Positions 1-9,184 are shown, numbered from the stretch's first letter. The stretch is 64,000 nucleotides of DNA from Paraburkholderia sp. Ac-20340 (GCF_017104965.1 NZ_JAAGPR010000038.1:1-64000), one strand, 5' to 3'. A program made the numbers and translations. The notes: generated by a model not told the origin, from the letters alone.

Positions 1-208
1 ATCGCACGGCGGTTTCGCCACGCCAGATTGTGAACGTGGCGGGTTGGTCGAGGACCTTGCTGAAATCGACAGCGGGATCGGTACTCGATAGCTCAACGGT
101 CAGATTGAAGGGACTGCTGATGCCCTCATCCAGCTGAAAGCTAATTACGTCGAAATCCAGGCCATTGCTTGTTTGAAACGTAAATCGTACTTCGCTCTGA
201 TATGGCAT
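1..208 (-). CDS. vgrG: VgrG/TssI type VI secretion spike protein (N-terminal part only)
   Basis: Only the first 69 codons are in the window; the gene runs off the left edge. The visible protein begins MPYQSEVRFTFQ and contains FQLDEGISSPFNLTVELSS near residues 24-42, then a DFSKVLDQPATFTIW stretch. This is the usual opening of VgrG proteins, the gp27-like trimeric base of the T6SS spike. The ATG at 208 is preceded by AAAGGG, a fair ribosome binding site. VgrG forms the tip of the contractile tail and may carry a C-terminal effector, which cannot be seen here. The 270 bp upstream to the next gene are AT-rich for this genome and hold no other gene that I can support. Confidence 0.8.
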   Translation of the reverse strand, partial: MPYQSEVRFTFQTSNGLDFDVISFQLDEGISSPFNLTVELSSTDPAVDFSKVLDQPATFTIWRGETAVR

Positions 209-478
209 AGGCATTTCCCTTTCGGCTATTTTTTAGGAAAACGAATTTACATAAAGACACATGGCTACTGGAAAAAATAATCCGGTAGCGATGATAAAAC
301 TCCACCAAATTTGCATACTGATGCGCATCAAAGAAGACATCGAAATCAGGGCACGGGACGTGAGAAAAATCCGTAGAAGAGAAAGCGAATACCTCGCACC
401 GACGCCTCTCGATGATCAAGTGGACCGGTAATCCCGATAGCGCTCGGTGAGAACAACTTGAGCCTTCAGTATCACAGG

Positions 479-1897
479 TCAAACACGCCTATCAGCACGC
501 GTCGATATAACAACTGGCTGGCGTACGCAGATATCCAGCGTGCACCACGCCACACCCCATGCCACCACCAGCAACGTTGCGGACACAACCAGCGACTGCG
601 CCAGTCCATGCATAAACAGCGCTGTTTGCGGATGCCGCACGAAAAAGCCAAACAAGGCCACGCCCATCACGCCGCCCACCTGACGCGCGGCATTCAAAAG
701 CCCCGACGCGATGCCCGCCTGCTCGCGCCTCACCGCCGCCAGCATCGCATTGGTGATCGTGGGCACCGCCAGCGCGATGCCGCCGCCTGCCAGCAACATC
801 GGTGCGATCAGCCCGGCATAGGATTGCGCGGCCAGCGCGGGCAACATCGACAGATAACCAACCACGGCAATCGATAAACCCGCCAGCGTCAGCCGCCGCG
901 CCCCGATGCGATTCACAAGCCGTCCCGCGGCAATATTCATCACGACCAGCACCGCCATCATCGGCAGGAACGCCAGACCCGTGCGCTCAGGCGTGAAATG
1001 CCAGATCGACTGGAACAACAGACTGAACGTGAAAACAACACCATAAAACACGAGATTCGCGATCAGGCCGATCAACGTCGTGCCGCTCACCGTGCGATTC
1101 GCAAACAAGTCGAGCGGCAGCATGCCGCAAGGATGGCGCGCTTCGATACGCACAAACACCGCGCCCGACACCACGCTCAGCGCAAACGCACCCCAGATCA
1201 GCGGGCTTTGCCACGACAGGCTACTGGCCTGCGTCAACGCGAACGCGAGTGAGGCGAGCGCCAGCGCACCGCTCACCTGTCCGAGCGGATCGAGACTGCG
1301 CCCGGCATGTCCACGCGTAGGCGGCGCATGACGCCACGTCATCCAGACGCCGATCAAACCCACCGGCACATTGACGAGAAAAATGCTGCGCCAGCCGAAC
1401 GCGGCAATCAGCAGCCCGCCGATCACCGGGCCGGCCGCGAGCGCCGTGCCACCGCCCGCCGCCCACCAACCGACCGCGCGGCTGCGCGCCCCGGCGTCGT
1501 GAAATGCCTCGCGCAGCACCGAAAGCGAATTAGGCACGAGCAGCGCCGCCCCCAACCCCTGCACAAGCCGCCAGCCGATCAGCGCCGCCAGCGAATGCGC
1601 CAGCCCGCAACCCACCGAAGCACAAGTAAACAGCACATAACCCGCCGCGAACACGCGCTTCGCACCGCAGCGGTCGCCCAACGCGCCCGCCAGCAGCAAC
1701 GCCGATGCGAACACGAGCGCATACGCATTGACGACCCATTGCAGCCCGGTGACATCGGCGTGGAAGGCATCGCGTAACGTGTCGAGCGCCACGTTCACCA
1801 CGCTCACGTCGATCGACACCACGACAAACCCTAGGCACGCCGCAACTTGCACAAAGCCAGCACGCGACGGCGCCGACGCTGGACGAATAGATGACAT
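479..1897 (-). CDS. MFS drug/solute exporter, DHA2 (14-TM, EmrB/QacA-like)
   Basis: The protein is 472 aa and rich in hydrophobic segments. Residues 1-45 carry the first transmembrane helix with the D-x-S-V-V-N-V-A-L pattern typical of DHA2 pumps. The loop LGDRCGAKR near residue 95 is MFS motif A, and GWRSIFLVNVPVG near residue 170 is the conserved DHA2 stretch. It should export toxic organic compounds by proton antiport in the inner membrane. It is transcribed away from the LysR gene at 1993, with under 100 bp between them, so that regulator is the obvious candidate controller. The substrate cannot be told from sequence. Confidence 0.85.
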   Translation of the reverse strand: MSSIRPASAPSRAGFVQVAACLGFVVVSIDVSVVNVALDTLRDAFHADVTGLQWVVNAYALVFASALLLAGALGDRCGAKRVFAAGYVLFTCASVGCGLAHSLAALIGWRLVQGLGAALLVPNSLSVLREAFHDAGARSRAVGWWAAGGGTALAAGPVIGGLLIAAFGWRSIFLVNVPVGLIGVWMTWRHAPPTRGHAGRSLDPLGQVSGALALASLAFALTQASSLSWQSPLIWGAFALSVVSGAVFVRIEARHPCGMLPLDLFANRTVSGTTLIGLIANLVFYGVVFTFSLLFQSIWHFTPERTGLAFLPMMAVLVVMNIAAGRLVNRIGARRLTLAGLSIAVVGYLSMLPALAAQSYAGLIAPMLLAGGGIALAVPTITNAMLAAVRREQAGIASGLLNAARQVGGVMGVALFGFFVRHPQTALFMHGLAQSLVVSATLLVVAWGVAWCTLDICVRQPVVISTRADRRV

Positions 1898-1992
1898 CGC
1901 TCTTTCCCCAAATCGTAAAACGTCAGCCTAAGCCACCGCGTTCTGTGCGAATATTCCCCAAACCTGCACAGTCAATGAGAGAAACTGCACCG

Positions 1993-2862
1993 ATGTTCGA
2001 CTGGGAAAATCTCCGCTATTTCGTGGCCGTCGCGCAGACCGGCAGTCTTTCGGCGGCCGCGCGTCGCCTGAAGGTCGATCACGCCACCGTCGGCCGCCGC
2101 CTGAGCGCGCTGGAAGCGGAACTGGAGATTCGTCTGGTCGACCGCCTGCCGCGCGCGTGCCAGTTGACCTCGGCAGGCCGCCAGATCGCCGAACTCGCGC
2201 AGCGCATGGAAACCGAAGCGTTCGCCATCGAGCGCCTTGCGCGGGCGGATCAATCGCCGATGCACGGCAAGGTCACGATCAGCGTGCCGCCGGTGCTGGC
2301 GAGCAACTTCTTCGCCACCACGCTGGGCGCGTTTGCGCAGCGGCATCCGGGCATCCAGTTGTCGCTGGCCAGCGAGGCGCAGCGCGTGTCGCTCGGGCGG
2401 CGCGAAGCGGATATCGCCGTGCGTCTCGCGCGCCCGGACGAGCCGCGCAACGTCACGCGCAAGCTCGGCACCATGGTCTTCGCGCTCTATGCGAGCCGCG
2501 CTTACGCGCAGGCCGCGCAGCCCGCCGACTGGGCCTTTATCGCCTACGAGGCGCGTCTGGCCGACATGCCGCACGAGCAATGGCTGCGCGCCGTGGCAGG
2601 CGGGCGCCCGATCGTCTGCGAAGTCAGCGACATCACCACGCAGCAGGCGGCGGCGCGCACCGGCATTGGCGTTGCGGGTCTGCCCGTGTTCATGGGCGAT
2701 GCCGACCCGGCGCTGCAGCGCCTGCCCGATGCGGGCGAAGCGTTCTCGCGCGATATCTGGCTGGTCGTGCACGACGATCTGCGCCACGCTCCGCCGATTC
2801 GCGCGGTGATCGATTTCATCGCCGAGGTGGTGGGCAAGACATTCAAGGCGCAAAAAACTTAA
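1993..2862 (+). CDS. LysR-family transcriptional regulator
   Basis: A 289-aa protein with the LysR winged helix-turn-helix at residues 5-65 (NLRYFVAVAQTGSLSAAARRLKVDHATVGRRLSALE, broken here only by description) and a substrate-binding domain behind it. The start is placed at MFDWENLRYF because family members begin right at this helix. An upstream in-frame ATG at 1975 is possible but would add residues that do not look like the family. It lies divergent to the DHA2 exporter at 479-1897 and probably controls it and itself. The VDHATVGRRLSALEAEL helix is typical of LysR proteins that act on neighbouring transport genes. Confidence 0.85.
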   Translation: MFDWENLRYFVAVAQTGSLSAAARRLKVDHATVGRRLSALEAELEIRLVDRLPRACQLTSAGRQIAELAQRMETEAFAIERLARADQSPMHGKVTISVPPVLASNFFATTLGAFAQRHPGIQLSLASEAQRVSLGRREADIAVRLARPDEPRNVTRKLGTMVFALYASRAYAQAAQPADWAFIAYEARLADMPHEQWLRAVAGGRPIVCEVSDITTQQAAARTGIGVAGLPVFMGDADPALQRLPDAGEAFSRDIWLVVHDDLRHAPPIRAVIDFIAEVVGKTFKAQKT

Positions 2863-3403
2863 GTACGGCATTCATTTAATACGCATTCCGAAGCATTATT
2901 TTTACGCCGCATCGACTTCTTACCGACCATGACGAGATTGTCGTCCACACGACAATCTCGCCGTCAATCCACGCGCCCGTTAATAATTAGAGTGTCGCCC
3001 CCACGTTTCCCCCAGGGTGACGTTTACGTACGACCGTACAAAAATAATCCCCGTCTGACAGACATTCCGGACAATCTTGCGAGCCCTACCTGGTGTGTGG
3101 AGAGGCAATCGGTGAACGAGCAACAGCCTGAACTTGCGATCCGAATCCGTTCTGCGGCGCGCCGCCGTTTCCCTTGCGCGCCCGCCTGGCCTCACCGGCA
3201 AGACGTCCTTCCCGTGTTACCGCAGCAATCCCCGTAACGACGTCCGCATGACGCGTCGACGCCGGCCTCGCGCAGTATCACAAGGCCGGCACCCCGCACG
3301 GAAGGCGCAAACGCGCCGCTTCCGCGCCCCCTGACGCGCCGCGACAAGAGAAGTGCACGAATCCAATTACATTCAAGCCATTCCAGTCGATCAGGATTCC
3401 AAA
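2863..3403. other. Intergenic region with a strong stem-loop
   Basis: No gene is supported in these 541 bases. They hold a perfect 12-bp inverted repeat at 2933-2960 (listed separately) and the 5' leader of the porin gene that starts at 3404. The stretch near 2970-3060 is AT-rich in patches and probably contains the porin promoter, but no clear -35/-10 pair could be chosen by eye. Confidence 0.5.
2933..2960. repeat. Perfect 12-bp inverted repeat with 4-nt loop
   Basis: CGAGATTGTCGT and ACGACAATCTCG are exact reverse complements separated by CCAC. It lies about 70 bp after the LysR stop. No T-run follows on either strand, so it is not a textbook intrinsic terminator. It could be a terminator-like RNA hairpin for the LysR transcript or a protein-binding site. 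Confidence 0.6.
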
Positions 3404-4501
3404 ATGTCAAAACGCAATACGCTACGCAAGAAACTGCTTGCCACCGGGGTCGCAGCGACGGGGCTGATGGGCATGGCGAGTACCGCGCATGCGCAAAGCA
3501 GCGTGACGCTGTACGGTATCGTCGATGCCTCGCTGCTCTATACCAGCCACACGATGAACACCACGACCGGCCAGAACGCAGGCCATCAGTTCTCGTTCAC
3601 GGACAGCGGCATGACGGGTTCGAGCTTCGGCCTGCGCGGCGCCGAAGATCTGGGCGGCGGCCTGCGCGCGATCTTCACACTGGAAAGCGGGATCAGCGTC
3701 GCCAGCGGCGCCTTCAACAACTCGAACGGCAATATGTTCGGACGCCAGGCCTGGGTGGGTATCGACAGCCCATACGGCACGATGAAGGCCGGTCTGCAAT
3801 ATTCGCCGTTCTTCCTCTCGCTCTACGACACCGACCCGCGCGGCATGTCGTATTTCGGCAGCGGCCTTGTGAGCTACGTGAATAACGTCTATGTCACGGG
3901 GCTTTTCAACAGCAATTCGTTGACCTATACCTCGCCGGAAATCGCCGGCATCCAGGCATCGGCGATGATGGCGCTCGGTGGATCGGCGGGCGACTTCCAG
4001 GCCGGCCGCCAGTACTCCGCGAGCCTGCGCTATCACCTGGGCGGCCTCACGCTGACCGGCGCGCTCTACAACGGCAATTCGGGCGGCAGCGCGGCCAGCA
4101 CGCCGGTGCCGAGCACGGTCGAACTCGTCGGCCGCACGCTGGGCGCGACGTATCGCTTCGAAAACAGCCTGACGGTCTCCGCTTCCTACGCGCTCTACAA
4201 GGTCGCGGGTTCGTTCGACAACAGCGTCTATTCGGGCGGCCTGAGCTACTTCGTCACGCCGTACCTCAACGTGAACGCGGGCGCGTGGTACACACGCGAC
4301 GGCAACAACGGCGCGAATCACTCGATCATGACCTCGGCGGGCGTGCAATTCTTCCTCTCGAAGCGCACGACGCTTTACGGGCAGGTGGGCTACGTGAACA
4401 ACCACGGCCGCATGGACACGGGTCTGTCGATCAACAACGCGCTCTATGAAGTCAATGGCTCGACCGTGGGCGCAAGCCTCGGTATCCGCCATATGTTCTG
4501 A
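3404..4501 (+). CDS. Gram-negative outer-membrane porin, Burkholderia type
   Basis: A 365-aa trimeric porin. Residues 1-26 or so form a signal peptide (MSKRNTLRKKLLATGVAATG, then ...STAHA), and the mature protein opens with QSSVTLYGIVDASLLYTS, the usual first strand of Burkholderia OmpC-like porins. It continues with FGLRGAEDLGGGLRAIFTLES and ends in IRHMF, with the terminal Phe needed for BAM-dependent assembly. The start is set at 3404, where AGGA lies 8 nt upstream, not at the longer frame from 3353. It gives passive entry of small polar solutes. It stands as a single gene; a stem-loop follows at 4510. Confidence 0.9.
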   Translation: MSKRNTLRKKLLATGVAATGLMGMASTAHAQSSVTLYGIVDASLLYTSHTMNTTTGQNAGHQFSFTDSGMTGSSFGLRGAEDLGGGLRAIFTLESGISVASGAFNNSNGNMFGRQAWVGIDSPYGTMKAGLQYSPFFLSLYDTDPRGMSYFGSGLVSYVNNVYVTGLFNSNSLTYTSPEIAGIQASAMMALGGSAGDFQAGRQYSASLRYHLGGLTLTGALYNGNSGGSAASTPVPSTVELVGRTLGATYRFENSLTVSASYALYKVAGSFDNSVYSGGLSYFVTPYLNVNAGAWYTRDGNNGANHSIMTSAGVQFFLSKRTTLYGQVGYVNNHGRMDTGLSINNALYEVNGSTVGASLGIRHMF

Positions 4502-4509
4502 TCGCGGCT

Positions 4510-4554
4510 CAGGCAACGCACGGCCCGAGTAACAACGGGCCGCGGTGTTGCCTG
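4510..4554 (+). terminator. Stem-loop after the porin gene
   Basis: CAGGCAAC (4510-4517) pairs with GTTGCCTG (4547-4554), with CGGCCCG/CGGGCC pairing inside. There is no T-run, so it may stop or protect the porin mRNA without being a classical intrinsic terminator. Confidence 0.45.
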
Positions 4555-4597
4555 GGCGTTGCCTGCGTGTTGCCAGGGTGTTATCGATTCGTTGCGC

Positions 4598-5380
4598 TCA
4601 CACCTTCATGCCGGGCAGGTTGAGCGAGGCAGTGTTGCCGCCGTCCACGGGCAGCGCCTGACCGGTGATATAGCTGGCGTCGTCGCTGGCGAGAAACGCG
4701 ATGGCTGCGGCCACCTCTTCCGCGCGGCCAGGGCGGCGCAATTCGCAGCGATAACCGAGCCGGTCGGTCTTGTTCAGTTCGCGCGCGCGTTCGAATACGG
4801 GCGCCGTCATGCCGGTTTCGATCAGACCGGGACACACGGCATTCACGCGAATCTGCGCAGTCGCGAGATCGCAGGCGCTCGTCATCGTCAGATTGATGAC
4901 GGCCGCCTTTGACGCGCTGTACGCATTGCCGCCCGCGCCCGAGCGCACGCCCGCCACGGAGGCCACGTTGACGATCGCTCCTTGTCCGCGCGCGATCATC
5001 GCCTGCGCGGCCCATTTGGTGAAGTGCACGACGCCCATCAGATTGACCGCGAGGATCTGCTGCCAGACCGCCGTATCCGTTTCCGCGACGATCGAGTAGT
5101 CGCCGCCCGCAATGCCCGCGACATTGCACAGCACGTCGATCTCGCCAAAGCGCGCGCGCACGTCGGCGACGCAGCGCGCCACGTCGTCCTCGCGCGAAAC
5201 ATCGACTGCACCGTGCCAGACGCGTGCGGCGTCGAAGCCCGCGGCCACATCGGCGAGCGCACCGGCTTGCCGGTCCACCAGCGCGAGCGTCGCGCCCTCG
5301 TCATAGAGCCGCCGCGCCGTCGCGCGGCCGATACCGCTGGCCGCGCCCGTCACGATGGCGACCTTGTTGGTGAAACGCAT
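4598..5380 (-). CDS. Short-chain dehydrogenase/reductase (classical SDR)
   Basis: 260 aa with the NAD(P)-binding TGAASGIG at residues 11-18, the structural NVAG-type motif (CNVAGIAGG), a serine (NVASVAG) and the catalytic YSASK near residue 155. The C-terminal YITGQALPVDGG is typical of the family. Start MRFTNKVAIVTG at 5380 has GGAGGG upstream; the longer frame adds unconserved residues. It is divergent to the ABC importer operon and has a TCTGCA-N-TGCAGA palindrome in front of it, shared with two other promoters of the unit. It would oxidise or reduce a hydroxyl/keto intermediate. In the levulinate pathway an SDR has a comparable role, which fits this neighbourhood. Confidence 0.85.
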   Translation of the reverse strand: MRFTNKVAIVTGAASGIGRATARRLYDEGATLALVDRQAGALADVAAGFDAARVWHGAVDVSREDDVARCVADVRARFGEIDVLCNVAGIAGGDYSIVAETDTAVWQQILAVNLMGVVHFTKWAAQAMIARGQGAIVNVASVAGVRSGAGGNAYSASKAAVINLTMTSACDLATAQIRVNAVCPGLIETGMTAPVFERARELNKTDRLGYRCELRRPGRAEEVAAAIAFLASDDASYITGQALPVDGGNTASLNLPGMKV

Positions 5381-5442
5381 CGTCCCTGCCCTCCGATTCG
5401 AGTTCATGATGAAAGCACGAATTCCGATTAGCAGAATCTTTG

Positions 5443-5455
5443 TCTGCATTGCAGA
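5443..5455. promoter_or_regulatory. IclR-type operator candidate upstream of SDR
   Basis: TCTGCA-T-TGCAGA is a perfect 6+1+6 palindrome, with an extra half-site GCAGAATC at 5431-5438. The same motif recurs at 5598-5612 and 15390-15404. Confidence 0.5.
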
Positions 5456-5597
5456 ATCTATCGACGTGAATTGAACCCGTCAAGGCGATACAGCGCCCCC
5501 GAAAATTGCTCGCTGCACTGCGCAAATCATGTGTTGTGGGTAAAAAATCACGTCATGCCAGATTTGCGAACGATCGTTTGGTATTTTCCCCAGGCTG

Positions 5598-5612
5598 ACT
5601 GCACTGCAGAAT
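5598..5612. promoter_or_regulatory. IclR-type operator candidate upstream of liv operon
   Basis: ACTGCACTGCAGAAT matches the motif at 15390-15404 in all but the outer left bases. It lies about 175 bp before the first permease start. Confidence 0.45.
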
Positions 5613-5787
5613 TCATTGCCCAATTGACCCTGGCCGCACTTCGATGTTTCAGGCCCGTTCCAGCAGCAACCGCATGATCGAAACGCCTGCCGCTACACCG
5701 GAATCCCGTCATCACCCGGGCGCGCGGCAGTTCAATCTCCGGCCTTGCCATCGGATGTCACGCAAGGCCCGTGTTCGGGAGGTCACG

Positions 5788-6657
5788 GTGGATCTGTTTT
5801 TGCAGCAGGTGCTCAACGGCTTGACGCTCGGAGGCATTTACAGCCTCGTGGCGCTCGGCCTCACGCTCGTCTACGGCATCATGGCCGTGCCGAATTTCGC
5901 GCACGGCGCGTTCTACATGGTCGGCGCATTCGCCGCGTTCTATCTCACTTCGCGCTTTGGCCTCGGCTACTGGACGGGGATGGCCGCCGCCGCCGTGTGC
6001 GTGGCCGTACTCGCCATGCTGGCCGAGCGCCTCGTGTTCCACCCGCTGCGCAACGCCCCCGAACTCGCGCCGATGATCGCCGCCATCGGCCTGATGCTGT
6101 TTCTCGAAGCCGCCGCGCAGGCGCTCTGGGGCACCGACTTTCATCGCATGTCGCCGCCGTGGAGCGGCGTGCTCGAATGGAACGGCGTGATTGCGCCGAT
6201 CCAGCGGCTGCTGATCATCGCCGGTGCATTCGGGCTCGTGCTGGCGCTGCAACTGTTCCTGCATCACACCGTTGCGGGCTCCACCATCCTCGCAGTCGCA
6301 CAGAATCGCGAAGGCGCAGCGCTCATGGGCATCGATCCGCGCAAGGTCGGCATGGCCACATTCGCGCTCTCGGGCGTGCTGGCCGCCGTCGCCGCAGCGC
6401 TCTATGCGCCGATCAATCTCGTCTATCCCGCCATGGGTCAGTTAGTGATCCTGAAGGCCTTCGTCATCATCATTCTGGGCGGCATGGGCAGCGTGCCCGG
6501 CGCGGTGGTGGGTGGTCTCATCATCGGTCTGGCGGAAAGCTTCGGCGCTTTCTATGTCTCGCCCGATTACCAGGACCTGATTGCCTTCGTGCTGCTCGTG
6601 GCGATCCTGTCGCTGCGTCCGCAAGGGCTCTTTTCGCGGGAGATGCGCGCATCATGA
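5788..6657 (+). CDS. livH: ABC transporter permease, LivH type
   Basis: 289 aa, the usual LivH length. The GTG start at 5788 has GGGAGG six bases upstream; the protein begins VDLFLQQVLNGLTLGGIYSLVALGLTLVYGIMAVPNFAHG, described in pieces: the N-terminal helix, then the conserved NFAHGAF loop near residue 37. The EAA-type cytoplasmic loop and GGMGSVPGAVVGG near residue 232 are also typical. It forms the inner-membrane channel with LivM. It overlaps livM by ATGA at 6654-6657, so the two are translationally coupled. This family takes up branched-chain amino acids but also aromatic and short carboxylic acids; the cluster context points to a carboxylate or lactone-derived acid rather than an amino acid. 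Confidence 0.9.
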   Translation: MDLFLQQVLNGLTLGGIYSLVALGLTLVYGIMAVPNFAHGAFYMVGAFAAFYLTSRFGLGYWTGMAAAAVCVAVLAMLAERLVFHPLRNAPELAPMIAAIGLMLFLEAAAQALWGTDFHRMSPPWSGVLEWNGVIAPIQRLLIIAGAFGLVLALQLFLHHTVAGSTILAVAQNREGAALMGIDPRKVGMATFALSGVLAAVAAALYAPINLVYPAMGQLVILKAFVIIILGGMGSVPGAVVGGLIIGLAESFGAFYVSPDYQDLIAFVLLVAILSLRPQGLFSREMRAS

Positions 6658-7670
6658 CGAACACGCCCAACCCTTCCATGACGCGCCATCTCGGCTGGAT
6701 TGCGCTCTTTGCCGCCGGTCTGGTGCTGCCCTTTCTCGTGCGCAACGATTATTCGCTGACGGTCATGTCCACGGCGTATATCTTCGCGCTCGCGACCATC
6801 GGCCTGAATCTGCTGACGGGCTACACCGGGCAGTTCAATCTCGCGCACGGCGGTTTTATGGCCGTTGGCGCCTATACCGTGGGGATCCTCACCGTCGATT
6901 ATCAGGTGCCGTTCTGGCTGGCCTTTGCACTTGCAGGCGCGCTGAGCGTGGTGCTGGGCTTCTTCGTCGGCATCGTGTCCTTAAGGCTCAAAGGCAATTA
7001 CTTCGCGATCTTCACGCTCTGCGTGGGCTACATCATCTTTCTCGTGATCGAGAAGTGGGACAGTGTCACGCATGGCGTGGTGGGCATTATCGGCATTGCC
7101 GCGCCGCCCGATATCGGACCGATCTCGTTCGAAAGCCCGCGTGCGCTGTATTACCTCACCTTCGCGTTTCTCGCCGCGGGCCTGTGGATCATGCATCGCA
7201 TCGTGCATTCGCTGCTCGGCCATACCTTCGTGGCGATCCGCAACAGCGAGCATCTCGCGCAGGCGCTGGGCATCGATCTCATGCGCAACAAGATGCTGGC
7301 GTTTCTGATCTCCACGTTCTACGCCGGCATCGCAGGCGGTCTATATGCGGGCTTCGTGCGCTTTCTCGGCCCCGATCTCGCCAATATCAGCCATACCTTC
7401 GACATGACGATGTATGCGGTCGTGGGCGGCATCGGCACGCTCGCCGGCCCGCTGCTCGGCGCGATTGCCTTGCCCTGGCTCACGCAGTCGCTGCAATTCA
7501 TGCAGGACTATCGCTTCCTCGTGTTCGGTCCTTTGCTGATCGTGCTGCTGATCTTCCTGCCGCGCGGCCTTGTGGGTCTGTATCAGAGCGCACGCAGCCG
7601 CTTCGCGCTGCGCGACGTGGCCGCGCCCACCGCGCGCCGTGCGACTTCCAGCGGAGACGGCCATGCTTGA
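6654..7670 (+). CDS. livM: ABC transporter permease, LivM type
   Basis: 338 aa. The segment TIGLNLLTGYTGQFNLAHGGFMAVGAYT near residues 47-73 is the LivM signature, followed by several membrane helices and the GGIGTLAGPLLGA loop near residue 258. It pairs with LivH to make the transmembrane channel. Its start overlaps the livH stop and its stop overlaps the livG start (ATGCTTGA at 7663-7670), so the operon is tightly coupled. The C-terminal tail after the last helix is charged and probably cytoplasmic. Confidence 0.9.
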   Translation: MTNTPNPSMTRHLGWIALFAAGLVLPFLVRNDYSLTVMSTAYIFALATIGLNLLTGYTGQFNLAHGGFMAVGAYTVGILTVDYQVPFWLAFALAGALSVVLGFFVGIVSLRLKGNYFAIFTLCVGYIIFLVIEKWDSVTHGVVGIIGIAAPPDIGPISFESPRALYYLTFAFLAAGLWIMHRIVHSLLGHTFVAIRNSEHLAQALGIDLMRNKMLAFLISTFYAGIAGGLYAGFVRFLGPDLANISHTFDMTMYAVVGGIGTLAGPLLGAIALPWLTQSLQFMQDYRFLVFGPLLIVLLIFLPRGLVGLYQSARSRFALRDVAAPTARRATSSGDGHA

Positions 7671-8427
7671 AATCACCGCCCTGTCAAAACAGTTCGGAGG
7701 CCTTAAGGCCGTCACGAACGTCACTACGCGAATCGACGAAGGACGCGTGAACGCCATCATCGGGCCCAATGGCGCGGGCAAGACGACGTTTTTCAATCTG
7801 ATCAGCGGCATGTACCGGCCAAGCGCGGGGTCGATCCGTCTGCGCGACAAGGACGTGAGCGGTCTGCGTGCCGACCAGATGGCGCGGCTCGGCGTGGCGC
7901 GCACGTTCCAGGCGACGGCGTTGTTCGAAACGGCATCGGTGCTGGAGAACCTGATCGTCGGGCATCGACTGCGCACGCGCTCGAATCTCTGGGACGCGCT
8001 GCTGCGCACCGCGCGCTGCAAAAACGAGGAGCGCATCTGTCGCGACAAGGCGCGCGAAGCGCTCGATTTCGTCGGCCTCGCGCATCTGGAGGCGAAGCCC
8101 GCAGGCGGCATCACGCAGGAGGAACGCAAGCGCGTGGCCATTGCGCTCGCGCTCGCCACCGATCCCACCCTGCTGCTGCTCGACGAACCCGCCGGCGGCG
8201 TGAATCCCGAGGAAACCGATGGCCTTGCCGCCTTGATCCGCAAGATCGCGCGGCGCGGCATGACGGTGTGCCTCGTCGAACACAAGATGAGCATGATCAT
8301 GAATCTCGCCGACAAGATCATGGTGCTCGACCACGGCGAAAAAATCGCCGAGGGCACGCCCGATGAAATCCGTAAAAACCAGGCGGTGATCGACGCCTAT
8401 CTCGGGAGCGAACATGCTGACATTTAA
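7663..8427 (+). CDS. livG: ABC transporter ATPase, LivG type
   Basis: 254 aa. Walker A is GPNGAGKTT at residues 34-42, Walker B LLLLDEPAGGVNP around residue 170, and the H-loop histidine sits in CLVEHKMSM. The signature helix is odd: in place of the usual LSYGEQR-like motif it reads GGITQEERKRVAIALAL. The rest of the domain looks intact, so the protein should still be an ATPase partner of LivH/LivM. The start is set by GGAG nine bases upstream and by overlap with livM. It overlaps livF by 14 bp. Confidence 0.88.
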   Translation: MLEITALSKQFGGLKAVTNVTTRIDEGRVNAIIGPNGAGKTTFFNLISGMYRPSAGSIRLRDKDVSGLRADQMARLGVARTFQATALFETASVLENLIVGHRLRTRSNLWDALLRTARCKNEERICRDKAREALDFVGLAHLEAKPAGGITQEERKRVAIALALATDPTLLLLDEPAGGVNPEETDGLAALIRKIARRGMTVCLVEHKMSMIMNLADKIMVLDHGEKIAEGTPDEIRKNQAVIDAYLGSEHADI

Positions 8428-9121
8428 TGACGTAAGCCTCGATTACGGCAGCTTCCGCGCCCTGCACGGCATCAATCTGCGCGCCGACGAAGGCGAGCTG
8501 GTGGTGCTGCTCGGCGCGAATGGTGCGGGCAAAAGCTCGATCTTTCGCGCGGCCAGTGCGCTTGGCAAAGCGAGCACGGGTCGCATCCGCCTGAAGGATG
8601 TCGATCTGGTCGGCAAACGTCCCGCCGATGTCGTGCGCGCCGGCGTGATTCATTGCCCCGAAGGCCGCAAGCTGTTTCCTGCAATGTCGGTGCTCAAGAA
8701 CCTGATGCTGGGGGCGTATCCGCATCGCCGCGATCGTGCGGGCAACCGTCAGCGCCTGGACGAAGTGCTCGCCCTCTTTCCCGATCTGGTGAGCCGCAAG
8801 GACGATCCCGCCGGCTCGCTCAGCGGCGGCCAGCAGCAGATGGTCGCGATTGGCCGCGCACTCATGAGCCGCCCGCGTGTACTGCTGCTCGACGAACCTT
8901 CACTTGGGCTTGCGCCGCTCGTCGTCAAGCAGACTTTCGAGGTGATCCAGCGCATCAATCGCGCGGGCACGACGGTGCTGCTCGCCGAACAGAACGCGCA
9001 CGCCGCGCTCAAGATCGCGCATCGTGCGTATGTCGTGGAATCGGGCCGCATCGTGCTGGAAGGCACTTACGAAACGCTCGCCGGTAACGAAGCCGTGCGG
9101 CGCGCCTATGTGGGCGGCTGA
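8414..9121 (+). CDS. livF: ABC transporter ATPase, LivF type
   Basis: 235 aa, standard LivF length. Walker A GANGAGKSS at residues 34-42, signature LSGGQQQMVAIGRAL near residue 135, Walker B VLLLDEPSLGLAP and an H-loop-like LAEQNAHAAL. Unlike its partner LivG, its signature motif is canonical. Together they energise uptake at the inner membrane. Its start lies inside the end of livG. Confidence 0.9.
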   Translation: MLTFNDVSLDYGSFRALHGINLRADEGELVVLLGANGAGKSSIFRAASALGKASTGRIRLKDVDLVGKRPADVVRAGVIHCPEGRKLFPAMSVLKNLMLGAYPHRRDRAGNRQRLDEVLALFPDLVSRKDDPAGSLSGGQQQMVAIGRALMSRPRVLLLDEPSLGLAPLVVKQTFEVIQRINRAGTTVLLAEQNAHAALKIAHRAYVVESGRIVLEGTYETLAGNEAVRRAYVGG

Positions 9122-9184
9122 CGCCCCTCATTTCTCCATTTCGATTCAGCGGTACTTCATCGTCACTCCTTCGAGGATACGTTC

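Larger units (their letters stand above)
5381..5787. other. Divergent promoter region between SDR and liv operon
   Basis: These 407 bases hold no supported gene. They carry two copies of the IclR-type operator candidate, one near each gene, listed separately. A frame reading through from 5644 into the permease is an extension of that ORF rather than real coding sequence, because the permease has its own start with a good ribosome binding site at 5788. Confidence 0.6.

Noticed and set aside
141..482. A 113-codon minus frame at the left edge
   Set aside because: It overlaps the start of vgrG in another frame and lacks a ribosome binding site and family features.
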